This document shows positions 13,224-20,630 of a stretch of 21,130 nt of DNA, piece after piece. Every line of letters starts with the position of its first letter. Position 1 is the stretch's first letter. The notes below the pieces were generated by a model. It made no database searches and had not been told where the DNA came from. It was given only the letters and a program-made list of their open reading frames with translations. A program made the position numbers and the translations under genes. The stretch is taken from NCBI GenBank assembly GCA_016211955.1, contig JACRHX010000047.1, positions 1-21,130 on the forward strand. Direction: 5' to 3'. Source of the stretch: Parcubacteria group bacterium. GTDB lineage: Bacteria > Patescibacteriota > Minisyncoccia > UBA6257 > JACRHW01.

Positions 13224-14401
13224 TAATCCATAAAATTTGGATAAACATTGCTCGGACTCCACAACATATACCCTGCCATTAATCCGTTATCCGTAAGAGC
13301 CTTGATCTGTTTTCTTATCATTGCGCCATCATACACCGCACCAATGTTGAATACCTGAAGCCATGGACGAATTTTTGCTCTTTCCTCTACCGGTACTGTT
13401 GATGATGCCATTTTTTTCTGCGCCTCCTTCAACGAATAATCAATTATTTCATAGGGGTGTTCCGCTGGATTCTTATATCCCGCAAATCCATCTATGTAGT
13501 GAGAGGGGTACGTCATGGGGGCTATTACATCAAAAAATGGAAGAGCTATTTCAAGCTTCTGTCCTATTCCCATATCGTCACTATTCACAAGCACCTGACC
13601 AAACATATCACCCGAGATAGTAACATCAGTGTCACTGAAATTCGAAGAAAGAAAATGGAAAAAGTTTTTAATTGTCTCTTCTCGCGGCGTCGTACCATCC
13701 CAATACGGATACTGTATTTGTTTCAAACTACCGTCTGAGGGAAATCGAATATAATCAAAATTTATTTCATCGAACCCAGCCTTTGTTGCTGCTTTTGCAA
13801 CATGCACAAGATACGTCCAATATTCTTTCGATGCAGGGTCAAGCCAATAATTATTTTTTCTATCTTTCCACAATGCGCCATTACTCTTATGAAGAAGCGC
13901 CTGTTCGAGGTGTTTTTTTGCATACACATTGTCTGGAAATGCCACCACCCTTGCAATAAGATAAAAACCTTGTTCACGTAACTTGGCGACAATAGAAGGT
14001 CCACGCTTCACAAGATACGAAGCTGACGCGATATCCTTGTCTCCATACGTATCATATGCGTCGAGAGGAAAAAATAGCATCCCTTCGGTCTCCTTCACGT
14101 CAATTACGAATGCATTTATATTATTCTTTTTTGCATATGCAACAAGCTTTTCTAGCTTACTTGGAGTTGCTGCGGTATACATAGTCATATAAGCAGCGCG
14201 CACAGAATCCAATTTCCTGGGAAGCATCGGAACAGATGCAACAACAGGTTCTCCACCATCAGTGCTCGAAGCGTTTTCACCAACCAATGCGATGTCTCCC
14301 GTAAGCGCAGACAAATTTTTAAATGAAGTTTCATGACGCAAAGAAAACACATAAATAGCGATGAAAATAATGAGGCAAAAAATGATTACACGAAAACGCA
14401 T
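13223..14401 (-). CDS. Secreted or anchored putative glycoside hydrolase (DUF4015/COG1306-like)
   Basis: About 392 residues. The N-terminus is a signal anchor (MRFRVIIFCLIIFIAIYVF), followed by a Ser/Gly-rich linker and a TIM-barrel-like domain from about residue 70. The domain has the marks of the putative glycosyl hydrolase family DUF4015: AYMTMYTAA near its start, NAFVIDVKET, YLIARVVAFPD, WLDPAS, EINFDYIRFPSDG, ISGDMFG, VIAPMTYPSHY and LQVFNIGA. The conserved acidic residues in DVKE, NFDYIRFPSDG and SGDMFG are candidates for catalysis. It should act outside the cytoplasmic membrane on an unknown glycan. I chose the ATG at 14401 because the signal anchor starts there. An in-frame GTG 15 bases upstream and the longer frame to 14449 are less likely. 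The gene is divergent from dnaX. Confidence 0.85.
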   Translation of the reverse strand: MRFRVIIFCLIIFIAIYVFSLRHETSFKNLSALTGDIALVGENASSTDGGEPVVASVPMLPRKLDSVRAAYMTMYTAATPSKLEKLVAYAKKNNINAFVIDVKETEGMLFFPLDAYDTYGDKDIASASYLVKRGPSIVAKLREQGFYLIARVVAFPDNVYAKKHLEQALLHKSNGALWKDRKNNYWLDPASKEYWTYLVHVAKAATKAGFDEINFDYIRFPSDGSLKQIQYPYWDGTTPREETIKNFFHFLSSNFSDTDVTISGDMFGQVLVNSDDMGIGQKLEIALPFFDVIAPMTYPSHYIDGFAGYKNPAEHPYEIIDYSLKEAQKKMASSTVPVEERAKIRPWLQVFNIGAVYDGAMIRKQIKALTDNGLMAGYMLWSPSNVYPNFMD

Positions 14402-14475
14402 AAAAAATACTTTCACCCTTAGTGTACGCCGAAGACCATCTCTACACAATCTGTGTACTCACAATTCCATGTATA

Positions 14476-14587
14476 TAGAATCAAGAAACCAAAAGTTCGC
14501 CTACAAGAGGGAGACCTCTACAGTCCCCCTATTATAGCGATAACACTTGACTCCCCCTTGAGGGCTCATTTTGGTTTCTCAATTCTA
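14476..14587. repeat. Long-armed palindromic element with TATAATAGGGGGACT core, copy 1
   Basis: Arms at 14476-14494 and 14569-14587 pair at 17 of 19 positions. A second stem, CAAGAGGGAG (14504-14513) with CTCCCCCTTG (14551-14560), lies inside. The core at 14522-14542 is an exact 21-bp inverted match to 20779-20799, and similarity extends over about 45 bp. The arms of the two copies are unrelated in sequence. It sits upstream of the glycoside-hydrolase-like gene and may carry its -10 box (TATAAT on the minus strand), but no good -35 is seen. Confidence 0.75.
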
Positions 14588-14606
14588 CATCTTTGCACAA
14601 TAATAA

Positions 14607-14779
14607 TATCAAACTTTGCCATATCTCTTTCGAACCATTCCGAAGGCGCGAAGCAGGGTGTTGTCAATCCTGATCTCCCGTAGGGAGAGAATTGGATTGA
14701 CAACGAAGCGCCGGAGGACAGAGTGAGCCACACGCTGGAGTGACGAACGGGTGAGGAAGGGATGTGGCTAAGTTTGATA
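14607..14779. repeat. Long-armed palindromic element, copy B of 4336-4497
   Basis: Arms at 14607-14630 and 14756-14779 pair over 24 positions with four non-Watson-Crick pairs, three of them G-T. The interior is homologous to copy A: CGAACCATTCCGAAGGCGCG, then GTTGTCAATCC pairing with GGATTGACAAC, then a CGCTGG loop. The outer arms share only ATCTCTTT with copy A. It lies in the divergent region between the glycoside-hydrolase-like gene and dnaX, so it is not a terminator here. Confidence 0.8.
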
Positions 14780-14837
14780 CTCCGCAGCACTGCACTCGCT
14801 TTGATCTTTGGTCCATCTTCATATAAAGTGAGACTAT

Positions 14838-15932
14838 ATGTCGTCACATGTATTTTATCGAAAATATAGGCCTAAAACATTCCGCGAAGTAAGTGGGCAA
14901 GAATTTATTGTAAAAGTACTTCAAGAAGCAGTGCACAGAGGAACAATAAGCCATGCCTATCTTCTTGCCGGCCCACGTGGCACAGGAAAAACCACGCTTG
15001 CCCGTATTCTCGCAAAGGCATTGAACTGCCTTAAGCCAAAACATGGCGACCCATGTGGGTCATGTGAAAATTGTGTTTCTATAGAGAAGGGGTTTTTTGT
15101 TGATGTTATTGAAATGGATGCCGCTTCTCATGGAGGAGTCGATGAAGTGCGAGAAATAAAAGATGCGGTTGAGTTTCAACCCATGCATTCGCAATACAAG
15201 ATATATATTATCGATGAAGCTCATATGCTTAGCAAAGCGGCATGCAATGCACTCCTAAAAATCCTTGAAGAGCCGCCACGCTACGTTGTATTTATTCTTG
15301 CCACCACAGAACCAGAAAAAATGATTCCTACGGTACTCTCCCGCGTTCAACGCTTTGATTTTAAAAAGCTTACTTACAAAGAAGTACGCCAAAAACTAAC
15401 TCGTATCACTAATGAAGAATCCCTTACTATTCCCGACGACGCCCTCACTCATATTTGCTATCTCGCGGAGGGGTGTCTCCGCGACGCCGAAATGATGCTC
15501 GACCAGGTAGCTCATATTGATCTTAAAGAACACAATATACAGACTATTTTTAATAGACCTAGCACAGTAAAGCTCATGCAGCTTTTGCACTCCATCGCAA
15601 CACAAAATTCATCTGATTCTCTTGCAAAACTTACAGAATTCGAAACATCCTCTATTCCCCCCGTGCATTTTCTCCGCGATCTTCTCTCTCTCGCAAGAAA
15701 AGTGGTATTACTAAAACTACACAAAGGCGCAGCGGATATTCTCTCCAAAGAAATAAGCAAAGAAGATATTGCAACACTTACACTTCTATCAGAACAATTT
15801 AACCTTCACCATCTCACAACCCTCATCCAGAACCTTATTGAATCAAGAAAAAACATCTACTACTCCCCCATCCCTTTTCTTCCTATCGAGCTAGCTATTC
15901 TCACCTCGCTTGAGGAAACAACGCTTTCCTGA
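14838..15932 (+). CDS. dnaX: DNA polymerase III subunit gamma (DnaX, no tau extension)
   Basis: This is the ATPase of the clamp loader, which opens the sliding clamp and places it on primed DNA. The 364 residues start with VFYRKYRPKTFREVSGQ. Walker A GPRGTGKTT is at 45-53, a four-Cys zinc site at Cys64, 73, 76 and 79, Walker B YIIDEAHM at 123-130, and ATTEPEKMIPTVLSRVQRF carries sensor 1 and the arginine finger (SRV in place of the more usual SRC). The C-terminal collar domain runs to about 360. The tau extension that binds DnaB helicase and the polymerase alpha subunit is absent, so only a gamma-like form is made. The SD is weak (AAGTGAG). The DDAH-like gene follows after 52 bp and may be cotranscribed. 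Confidence 0.95.
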   Translation: MSSHVFYRKYRPKTFREVSGQEFIVKVLQEAVHRGTISHAYLLAGPRGTGKTTLARILAKALNCLKPKHGDPCGSCENCVSIEKGFFVDVIEMDAASHGGVDEVREIKDAVEFQPMHSQYKIYIIDEAHMLSKAACNALLKILEEPPRYVVFILATTEPEKMIPTVLSRVQRFDFKKLTYKEVRQKLTRITNEESLTIPDDALTHICYLAEGCLRDAEMMLDQVAHIDLKEHNIQTIFNRPSTVKLMQLLHSIATQNSSDSLAKLTEFETSSIPPVHFLRDLLSLARKVVLLKLHKGAADILSKEISKEDIATLTLLSEQFNLHHLTTLIQNLIESRKNIYYSPIPFLPIELAILTSLEETTLS

Positions 15933-15984
15933 TACCTTCTATACAGAACCTTAATAACTTTAAAAAAGAAAGGGTGTTTTTATT

Positions 15985-16854
15985 ATGCGCGTACTCATGT
16001 GCCCTTGGACATTTCCGAAAGTAGAATGGTCCATTAATCCACACATGAACCTTGCTAATCAGCCTGATCCGGAAAAAGCACGTCTTGAGTGGCACATGCT
16101 TCTTGATTGCTATCTCCAGCTCGGTATAAAGGTAGAGCTCTTAGCTCAAGCGCCCGATCTTTACGATATGGTCTACACCGCAAATGCCGGATGGGGAAAG
16201 AAGGGAGTATTTCTCCTCTCAAACTTCAAACACAAAGAACGTAAAAAGGAAACTCCACACTATAAACAGTGGTTTATGAGTCATGGATTTCGTGTGATCA
16301 AGGCGAAAGGATGCTTTGAAGGCCAGGGCGATCTCATTACCACAAATAGCGCCTATTTACTTGGGTATGGCACGCGCACCTCACCACATTTCATTACTGA
16401 ACTCAAACAAGTATTCTCTTTTGGAAAGCCCATCATCTCCCTCGAACTTATCGATCCCGCCTTCTACCATCTCGATACCTGTCTCTTTAGTTGGAAACCA
16501 ATGAATATTATCATGTACTATCCTGGAGCCTTTTCTGACGAAGCCCTCCTTAAACTTAAACAACTTCCCCTTACACGAATTGAGGTCACCAGAGAAGAAG
16601 CCTTGGCTTTTGTGTGTAACAGCGTATACCACGAAAAAACTGCGCTTTTGGGTGGAGCAAGCGAACGCCTCCTTGAACTCTTTAGAAACATGGGCTGTCT
16701 TACTACTACCATTTCCTCCACAGAAGATGTAGCAACACTCTTTACCTATCTAAAAAGAGATCGGGATACATCCATGGTCATCTCACTTCCTGTTCCCACC
16801 GAACTCATGAAGGGTGGCGGAAGTTATAGATGTTGTTCATTGTTCTTAGATTAA
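15985..16854 (+). CDS. Guanidino-group enzyme of the DDAH/amidinotransferase superfamily
   Basis: The 289-residue protein has the five-bladed pentein fold marks of Pfam Amidinotransf (COG1834). MVYTANAGW with a following SNF..ERKKE block binds substrate. The acidic pair lies in FEGQGDLI (Glu112, Asp116), the catalytic His in YHLDTCLF (His162), and the nucleophile Cys283 in KGGGSYRCCS. All members attack the guanidinium carbon of arginine or a derivative. Whether this one is a hydrolase (citrulline-forming), an agmatine-type deiminase or an amidinotransferase cannot be decided. A role next to SpeD in arginine/polyamine metabolism is possible but speculative; the two genes are 8.5 kb apart. The start ATG at 15985 has AAAGGG ten bases upstream. 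A terminator lies just after the stop codon. Confidence 0.88.
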   Translation: MRVLMCPWTFPKVEWSINPHMNLANQPDPEKARLEWHMLLDCYLQLGIKVELLAQAPDLYDMVYTANAGWGKKGVFLLSNFKHKERKKETPHYKQWFMSHGFRVIKAKGCFEGQGDLITTNSAYLLGYGTRTSPHFITELKQVFSFGKPIISLELIDPAFYHLDTCLFSWKPMNIIMYYPGAFSDEALLKLKQLPLTRIEVTREEALAFVCNSVYHEKTALLGGASERLLELFRNMGCLTTTISSTEDVATLFTYLKRDRDTSMVISLPVPTELMKGGGSYRCCSLFLD

Positions 16855-16860
16855 GAAAGT

Positions 16861-16877
16861 ACCCGCACCAAGCGGGT
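16861..16877 (+). terminator. Terminator hairpin after the DDAH-like gene
   Basis: ACCCGC-ACCAA-GCGGGT followed by TTT. It is directly followed by the mobile palindrome at 16882. The T-run is short, and the next T-rich tract comes only after that element. Confidence 0.65.
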
Positions 16878-16881
16878 TTCA

Positions 16882-16929
16882 TCCCGTTAGGGGTAGGGGC
16901 GCTGCGAGCCCTCGCGACCTCTAACGGGA
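16882..16929. mobile_element. TCCCGTTAGA palindromic element, single uninterrupted unit
   Basis: A 48-bp unit with ends TCCCGTTAGGGGT and ACCTCTAACGGGA and a GGGC/GCCC inner stem. A CGCG bulge on one side gives it an orientation. It is the only un-nested GC-type copy in the window and serves as the empty-site reference for the three composites. The flanks TTCA and TTTT do not form a clear duplication. Confidence 0.8.
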
Positions 16930-16994
16930 TTTTACTTTTTTACAATAATATGTTCTAATACCTAGCGTACCTTGAAAAACAAAGGAGGGCAAAA

Positions 16995-17717
16995 ATGAAG
17001 ATTCAGCCGAACAATCCTGTTCCCGTGACACCAAAGACGAATCAAAAATCAGTAGAAAAGAAAGATGTACCAGAAGAAAGACGGATTGAAATGGGTGTGA
17101 GAGAAGAGTCGCGCCTTCGCGACATATTCGGTAATCGTTTTTTTGGGTCTGAGGAATATAGGATTTTCTTGAATACCACGCTTTAACGAGAACAGCTCGC
17201 AAACATACCTCGTTTCCCCTGGAACAATGGTTATCTCAATCGACCCTGTCCCTTCACCCTCGGCAAACGTGTTCGTGACACTCATATGATATTTTTGGGT
17301 ATCGACTACGCGCAAGGATCACCATTCACGATACAACGCCTCTCAACGCTTCATAGTTTCTCACATCAACCGAGTTTTTATCTCCCCACCCACCCACATC
17401 CAGCAAAAGAGCATTTCTTTTCTCGAGAAACTCTGCAGTATCGGTGGTATCTTTCCCCCCTCCACACAGAACAAGGATTGTTTCCAAGCAATGGCTACAG
17501 AATATCCTCTGCGATAGAAGAAGCAACAAAATTATTTCTCCACTACACACGAAATGGTAGATATTCCTACCAAGCACTTGCTCTTACATCAACCATAAGT
17601 TCTTCGCATCATGAAGTACTCATCGGTGTACAAAACAATGCAATATCCATCACCCATAAAGCACGGCTCTCCAGCATCGAAACAAACTTTGCTCTCTCAA
17701 ACATTCCACAACGATAG
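16995..17717 (+). pseudogene. Small unknown gene interrupted by an in-frame TAA
   Basis: A strong Shine-Dalgarno (GGAGG at 16984-16988) precedes the ATG at 16995. The frame stops at TAA 17184-17186 after 63 codons. The same frame then stays open to TAG 17715-17717, giving 240 codons if the stop is read through. The two parts look like one protein: a polar N-terminus, then FGSEEYRIFLNTTL, stop, REQLANIPRFPWNNG and FTLGKRVRDTHMIFLGID. The downstream part has no SD and no start codon for 33 codons. I have a memory-based impression of similar intact proteins in CPR genomes with a sense codon at the TAA, but this is unchecked. Choices are a nonsense mutation, stop readthrough, or two separate proteins. 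The next gene's SD overlaps the final stop (TAGGAGGTG). Confidence 0.65.
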
Positions 17718-17728
17718 GAGGTGAAAAA

Positions 17729-18100
17729 ACGACCACAACCATACTGTTTTGTATTGGATATATCGTATGCGGAATTCTTGCTTACGGAGTTGCAAAAAAT
17801 AACTGGAGACAATTTTACTGCACTCTCAAATATGTTGGATACGACAAGGCTACAGAAGGGTTTAGTATCGCATTCGGCCTACTCGACTTTGCTGGTCTAG
17901 CCATAGCTCTCCTTGTGGGAATATTCGATAATCGAAAACTTGGCCTTTGTTATCAAATGCCAAAAGAACTTCTTAATTCTACGAGAGAGGTTGCGTATGA
18001 AGCTCGAATGCGACAACTCACGAATGAAATAACAGAAATAGAACGACGTACCGAAGAACTTCTCGCATCCATGGCACCACGCCCCATTGGCCGAGAATAA
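17729..18100 (+). CDS. Small two-helix membrane protein with probable ACG start
   Basis: No ATG, GTG or TTG lies near the very strong Shine-Dalgarno AGGAGGTG at 17716-17723. The codon five bases after it is ACG, followed by ACC ACA ACC. Read from there, the frame gives 123 residues: a first transmembrane helix (TILFCIGYIVCGILAYGVA), a polar loop, a second helix (FSIAFGLLDFAGLAIALLVGIF) and a charged coiled-coil-like tail (LTNEITEIERRTEELLA). A later GTG at 17915 would lose both helices. The spacing suggests an ATG that changed to ACG. ACG can start translation weakly, so the gene may be silent, weak, or misread by a sequence error. It is followed by a terminator and belongs to the same small operon as 16995-17717. 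No family recognised. Confidence 0.65.
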   Translation, partial: TTTTILFCIGYIVCGILAYGVAKNNWRQFYCTLKYVGYDKATEGFSIAFGLLDFAGLAIALLVGIFDNRKLGLCYQMPKELLNSTREVAYEARMRQLTNEITEIERRTEELLASMAPRPIGRE

Positions 18101-18110
18101 TCCTCACACA

Positions 18111-18134
18111 ACCGCCTCTCACGGCGGTCTTTTA
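18111..18134 (+). terminator. Intrinsic terminator of the 16995-18100 operon
   Basis: ACCGCC-TCTCAC-GGCGGT followed by CTTTTATTATTC. It lies ten bases after the stop codon of the 17729 gene. The stretch 18135-18215 beyond it shows nothing I can assign. Confidence 0.85.
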
Positions 18135-18215
18135 TTATTCTTTTGAACACAATCACACCCCTGGGGCTGGAAACCAAAATGAGCCCTCATGCGCCACAAA
18201 CTATTAATGCACAGA

Positions 18216-18244
18216 TTGACTCAACAAAATAAAAAAACTAAACT
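18216..18244 (+). promoter_or_regulatory. Promoter of metK
   Basis: TTGACT at 18216-18221, a 17-bp A-rich spacer and TAAACT at 18239-18244. Transcription would start near 18251, 12 nt before the first pairing stem of the riboswitch. Confidence 0.65.
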
Positions 18245-18262
18245 GAAGGTACTTAACAATTT

Positions 18263-18356
18263 AATTATCAAGAGTGTGGCGAGAGATCTAACTCGATGAC
18301 CCACCGACAACCTGTCTTTGGACAAGGTGCCTCTAGTCCCTGTGGGAAAGATAATT
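18263..18356 (+). promoter_or_regulatory. SAM-I (S-box) riboswitch
   Basis: The leader of metK carries the S-box aptamer: P1 AATTATC (18263-18269) pairing with GATAATT (18350-18356). Conserved blocks follow in order: ATCAAGAG, GTGGCGAG, CTCGATGACCC (kink-turn), CGACAACC, AAGGTGCC and the P4-like TCCCTGTGGGA. Bound SAM stabilises P1, freeing the downstream terminator and shutting off metK. Confidence 0.9.
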
Positions 18357-18370
18357 GTCGTAGATCATCT

Positions 18371-18393
18371 CTCCCCTTGGGGAGTATTTTTTT
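18371..18393 (+). terminator. Expression-platform terminator of the SAM riboswitch
   Basis: CTCCC-CTTG-GGGAG followed by TATTTTTTTT, placed between the aptamer and the metK start. This is the standard transcription-attenuation layout of an OFF switch: SAM present gives termination. Confidence 0.88.
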
Positions 18394-18403
18394 ACTACCA
18401 ATT

Positions 18404-19453
18404 ATGTTTATACCAAAAACGTATACCGTAGAAAGTGTCACCTCGGGCCATCCCGATAAGGTGTGTGATCAAATCTCAGATGCATCGCTCGATGCGTGCT
18501 TTAGAGACGATCCAACAAGTCGCGTCGCTGTAGAAGCCTTTGGCGGTCACGGCCATCTCGTAATAGGAGGCGAAGTTACCTCAAAAGCAACGGTTGATTA
18601 TGCAGAGCTCGCAAGAAATTTGTATAAGAATATTGGATATGACGATGCGCTTATTATCGATGTACATGTTGCCCAACAGTCCCCCGACATCTCGCAAGGC
18701 GTTGATACGGGCGGTGCTGGTGACCAGGGAATAATGTATGGCTACGCAACAGATGAGACGCCAGAATATCTTCCTCGTGGAATTGTGCTTGTGCACAAAC
18801 TTACAAAAGGCCTCGAAGACTTGCGGAAAAACGGAGTAGCCTCGTGGCTAAAACCAGATGGAAAGGCTCAGGTAACTATGCAAGACGATAAGCTCACCAC
18901 CATTCTCGTAAGCACGGAGCACAACGAATCGGTTACGCAAGATGAAATCAGAAAAACCATTGGAGAAAAACTTATAACGCCCTTAGGTGTTGATCTTGAT
19001 TCAATAGAACTTTTTGTAAATCCGACGGGAAAATTTGTAGTAGGAGGTTTTGAGGCAGACACTGGACTTACCGGCAGAAAAATAATGGTAGATACCTACG
19101 GTGGATTGATCCAACATGGAGGGGGATGCTTCTCAGGAAAAGATCCAACAAAAGTAGATCGCTCGGCGGCCTACATGTGTAGATTTGTCGCAAAAAATAT
19201 TGTTGCAAACAAACTTGCAAACACATGTTTCGTCTCTGTCGCCTACGCCATCGGTCACGCAGAACCTCTTATGGTCTATGCATCAGATGAAACCGGAAGA
19301 GATTTAAGCGCAATCGCAAAAGAAAAATTTGATTTCCGCCCACAAGCAATCATCGAACGCCTCGATTTGCGTCGCCCCATCTACCTTCAAACCGCAGTGT
19401 ATGGACACTTTGGAAAACAAGGTCTCCCTTGGGAAGAAATCATTGCGTTATAA
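18404..19453 (+). CDS. metK: S-adenosylmethionine synthetase
   Basis: MetK joins methionine and ATP to make SAM. The protein has 349 residues, somewhat shorter than the usual 380-400. Motifs: TSGHPDKVCDQISDA (ATP site), GAGDQGIMYGYA, GGGCFSGKDPTKVDRSAAY (P-loop-like and Mg/K site) and the C-terminal DLRRPIYLQTAVYGHFG. The methionine and ATP binding residues of the three-domain fold are all present. The ATG at 18404 is used because the frame further upstream (to 18296) runs through the riboswitch and terminator. The gene is under the SAM-I riboswitch, so it is shut down by its own product. SAM can feed methylation and possibly the SpeD-like enzyme. A hairpin follows the stop codon immediately. 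Confidence 0.96.
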   Translation: MFIPKTYTVESVTSGHPDKVCDQISDASLDACFRDDPTSRVAVEAFGGHGHLVIGGEVTSKATVDYAELARNLYKNIGYDDALIIDVHVAQQSPDISQGVDTGGAGDQGIMYGYATDETPEYLPRGIVLVHKLTKGLEDLRKNGVASWLKPDGKAQVTMQDDKLTTILVSTEHNESVTQDEIRKTIGEKLITPLGVDLDSIELFVNPTGKFVVGGFEADTGLTGRKIMVDTYGGLIQHGGGCFSGKDPTKVDRSAAYMCRFVAKNIVANKLANTCFVSVAYAIGHAEPLMVYASDETGRDLSAIAKEKFDFRPQAIIERLDLRRPIYLQTAVYGHFGKQGLPWEEIIAL

Positions 19454-19489
19454 AACAAATGAGTGAGGTTGAACCTTATTCATTTGTTT
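19453..19489 (+). terminator. Terminator-like hairpin at the metK stop
   Basis: AAACAAATGA pairs with TCATTTGTTT, and AGGTT pairs with AACCT inside. The left arm starts at the last base of the stop codon. The T-run is the end of the stem itself (TTTGTTTCT). Confidence 0.7.
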
Positions 19490-19499
19490 CTCAATGCTA

Positions 19500-19682
19500 G
19501 TATCAGCTCACAAGACTGAGTAAAAAAATAGATAGTGCCTGAGTATATCGAAGGCCTACCATTCAGCCGGAGGCTGATCCGCCCCTGGCGGAAAGGAAAC
19601 CATTTCCTTCGACAGGCTCAGGATAAACTAGCTCAGGGACTATATCATAAACACATGCTTACTCAGAGTTGTGAGGTGATAC
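19500..19682. repeat. 183-bp nested palindromic element, complete copy
   Basis: Outer arms at 19500-19523 and 19659-19682 pair at 21 of 24 positions. Inside, TAGTGCCTGAG pairs with CTCAGGGACTA (one mismatch). A TCGAAGG/CCTTCGA pair and a CCGCCCCTGGCGG hairpin follow. 19500-19601 is identical, inverted, to 1-102, so the whole unit is probably present twice. It contains the CTGAG..TCGAAGG repeat of 10583-10695. 19683-19778 after it has no gene and no promoter I can place firmly. Confidence 0.8.
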
Positions 19683-19778
19683 AGACAAAAACCTTGCATA
19701 ATATAGTAGTTTGTGGTAATGCTTATACAGCGCACCGCGCGTTCGCGATGTTGAAACAAAGAAAAGAGGTAATAAACT

Positions 19779-20027
19779 ATGCTTGTTCTCACAATCATTG
19801 GAGTCATCATTGTCGCGTGTTTCGCAAGATTTATCCTTCCTTCACTTGCAAATGCTTTCTGTGCTATTCTACTGATTCGACACGCTTATCAATCTATTCC
19901 CATCTCCACAGATCTTGATTTTGCTATGATCATTGGATCTTTTCCACTTTTTGTAGGTATCGGACTCGTTTTAGACATAAACCGAATTGATGCATTATGT
20001 AAAGGCAAAATCAAATACTACCAATAA
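19779..20027 (+). CDS. Small hydrophobic membrane protein, unknown
   Basis: 82 residues with two or three hydrophobic segments: MLVLTIIGVIIVACFARFIL at the N-terminus, a continuing LANAFCAILLI stretch, and AMIIGSFPLFVGIGLVL near 49-65. A short basic tail ends it. The ATG has a modest SD (AGAGG at 19764-19768). It starts a small operon with 20049-20194. No family recognised; it resembles in style the small membrane proteins of 2876 and 17729. Confidence 0.65.
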   Translation: MLVLTIIGVIIVACFARFILPSLANAFCAILLIRHAYQSIPISTDLDFAMIIGSFPLFVGIGLVLDINRIDALCKGKIKYYQ

Positions 20028-20048
20028 AAAGTTGGGAGGTGAACTTGA

Positions 20049-20194
20049 ATGCAAGACGTAGACAACATCATTCTTGCTGGACTCGAAACGTCCAATCTCG
20101 AGCCTGACGACACAACCGATCCATGCGTCGCAAGGCAAAACGCGATCCCGAAAACGCTCCCAAAAAGAAAAGATATTTCGGATACACCGAATAA
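20049..20194 (+). pseudogene. Small gene, apparently frameshifted
   Basis: A strong SD (GGGAGGTG at 20034-20041) is followed seven bases later by ATG 20049. This frame reads MQDVDNIILAGLETSNLEPD, then less protein-like sequence, and ends only inside the terminator stem (TAG 20214-20216). From 20123 another frame reads MRRKAKRDPENAPKKKRYFG and ends at TAA 20192-20194, just before the terminator, where a gene should end. A single frame change near 20110-20123 would join an acidic head to a basic tail of about 48 residues. It is either frameshifted or simply a short ORF of 55 codons. Confidence 0.5.
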
Positions 20195-20228
20195 CAAAAA
20201 ACCTAGCACATGCTAGGATTTTTTTATT
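20193..20228 (+). terminator. Intrinsic terminator, first of two identical copies
   Basis: CCTAGCA-CA-TGCTAGG followed by ATTTTTTTATT. The 36 bp 20193-20228 are identical to 20631-20666. Confidence 0.9.
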
Positions 20229-20281
20229 GCCATTGATACTATAATGTGTTATTATGTTATCGAGACAAAAAGGAGGACATC

Positions 20282-20629
20282 ATGCGAATTGAAAGTCTTG
20301 GAAAAAGAGCACTTTTCCTAATTCCATCTGTCAAAGTATACAATCGAAAATATTCCAAAACACGACAAAGCATCGCAAGAACAATTCATAATTTTCTCCT
20401 GGATATGTTCGGTGGGTACACATGCGCGTCAGGAAACATCTACGGATATTTTACTTCAGAATCCGCAGAATATGATGAATTAAGAGAATTCAGAGTCGCC
20501 TTCAAAGAAGATGAGAAGCGCACAAAAGTCTCCGCACTTCAGGAATTTCTCTCAAGGATTTGTCTGGATATCGGAGAAGAATGTATCTATCTTGAGTGTG
20601 GAGAAGATGCAATGCTCGTATATCCATAA
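20282..20629 (+). CDS. Small soluble protein of unknown function
   Basis: 115 residues. The start ATG at 20282 is set by AGGAGG at 20271-20276; the frame opens 12 codons earlier, but without an SD. A basic N-terminus (about 1-40, RRALF..YNRKYSKTRQS) precedes a compact domain. That domain contains FGGYTCASGNIYGYFTSES, a charged stretch EDEKRTKVSALQEFLSRICLD, and the C-terminal EECIYLECGEDAMLVYP. The order (FGG-x-T, Gly/Trp or Tyr loop, alternating helix, YLE..A..V) resembles small phage and CPR proteins of DUF3574-like layout, but I cannot confirm this. A TATAAT at 20240-20245 may be its -10 box. The gene sits between two identical terminators. Confidence 0.7.
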   Translation: MRIESLGKRALFLIPSVKVYNRKYSKTRQSIARTIHNFLLDMFGGYTCASGNIYGYFTSESAEYDELREFRVAFKEDEKRTKVSALQEFLSRICLDIGEECIYLECGEDAMLVYP

Positions 20630-20630
20630 A

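Noticed and set aside
14550..14840. Divergent promoters for dnaX and the glycoside-hydrolase-like gene
   Set aside because: TATAAT-like boxes are present (14821 plus strand; TATAAT within 14522-14542 minus strand) but without acceptable -35 boxes at proper spacing, so I did not list them as features.
17049..17315. 88-codon minus-strand ORF with a plausible-looking stretch (TFAEGEGTGSIEITI)
   Set aside because: The plus strand has a strong SD and one long frame across the same DNA, followed by a coupled gene and terminator. No SD or terminator supports the minus ORF. I keep some doubt.
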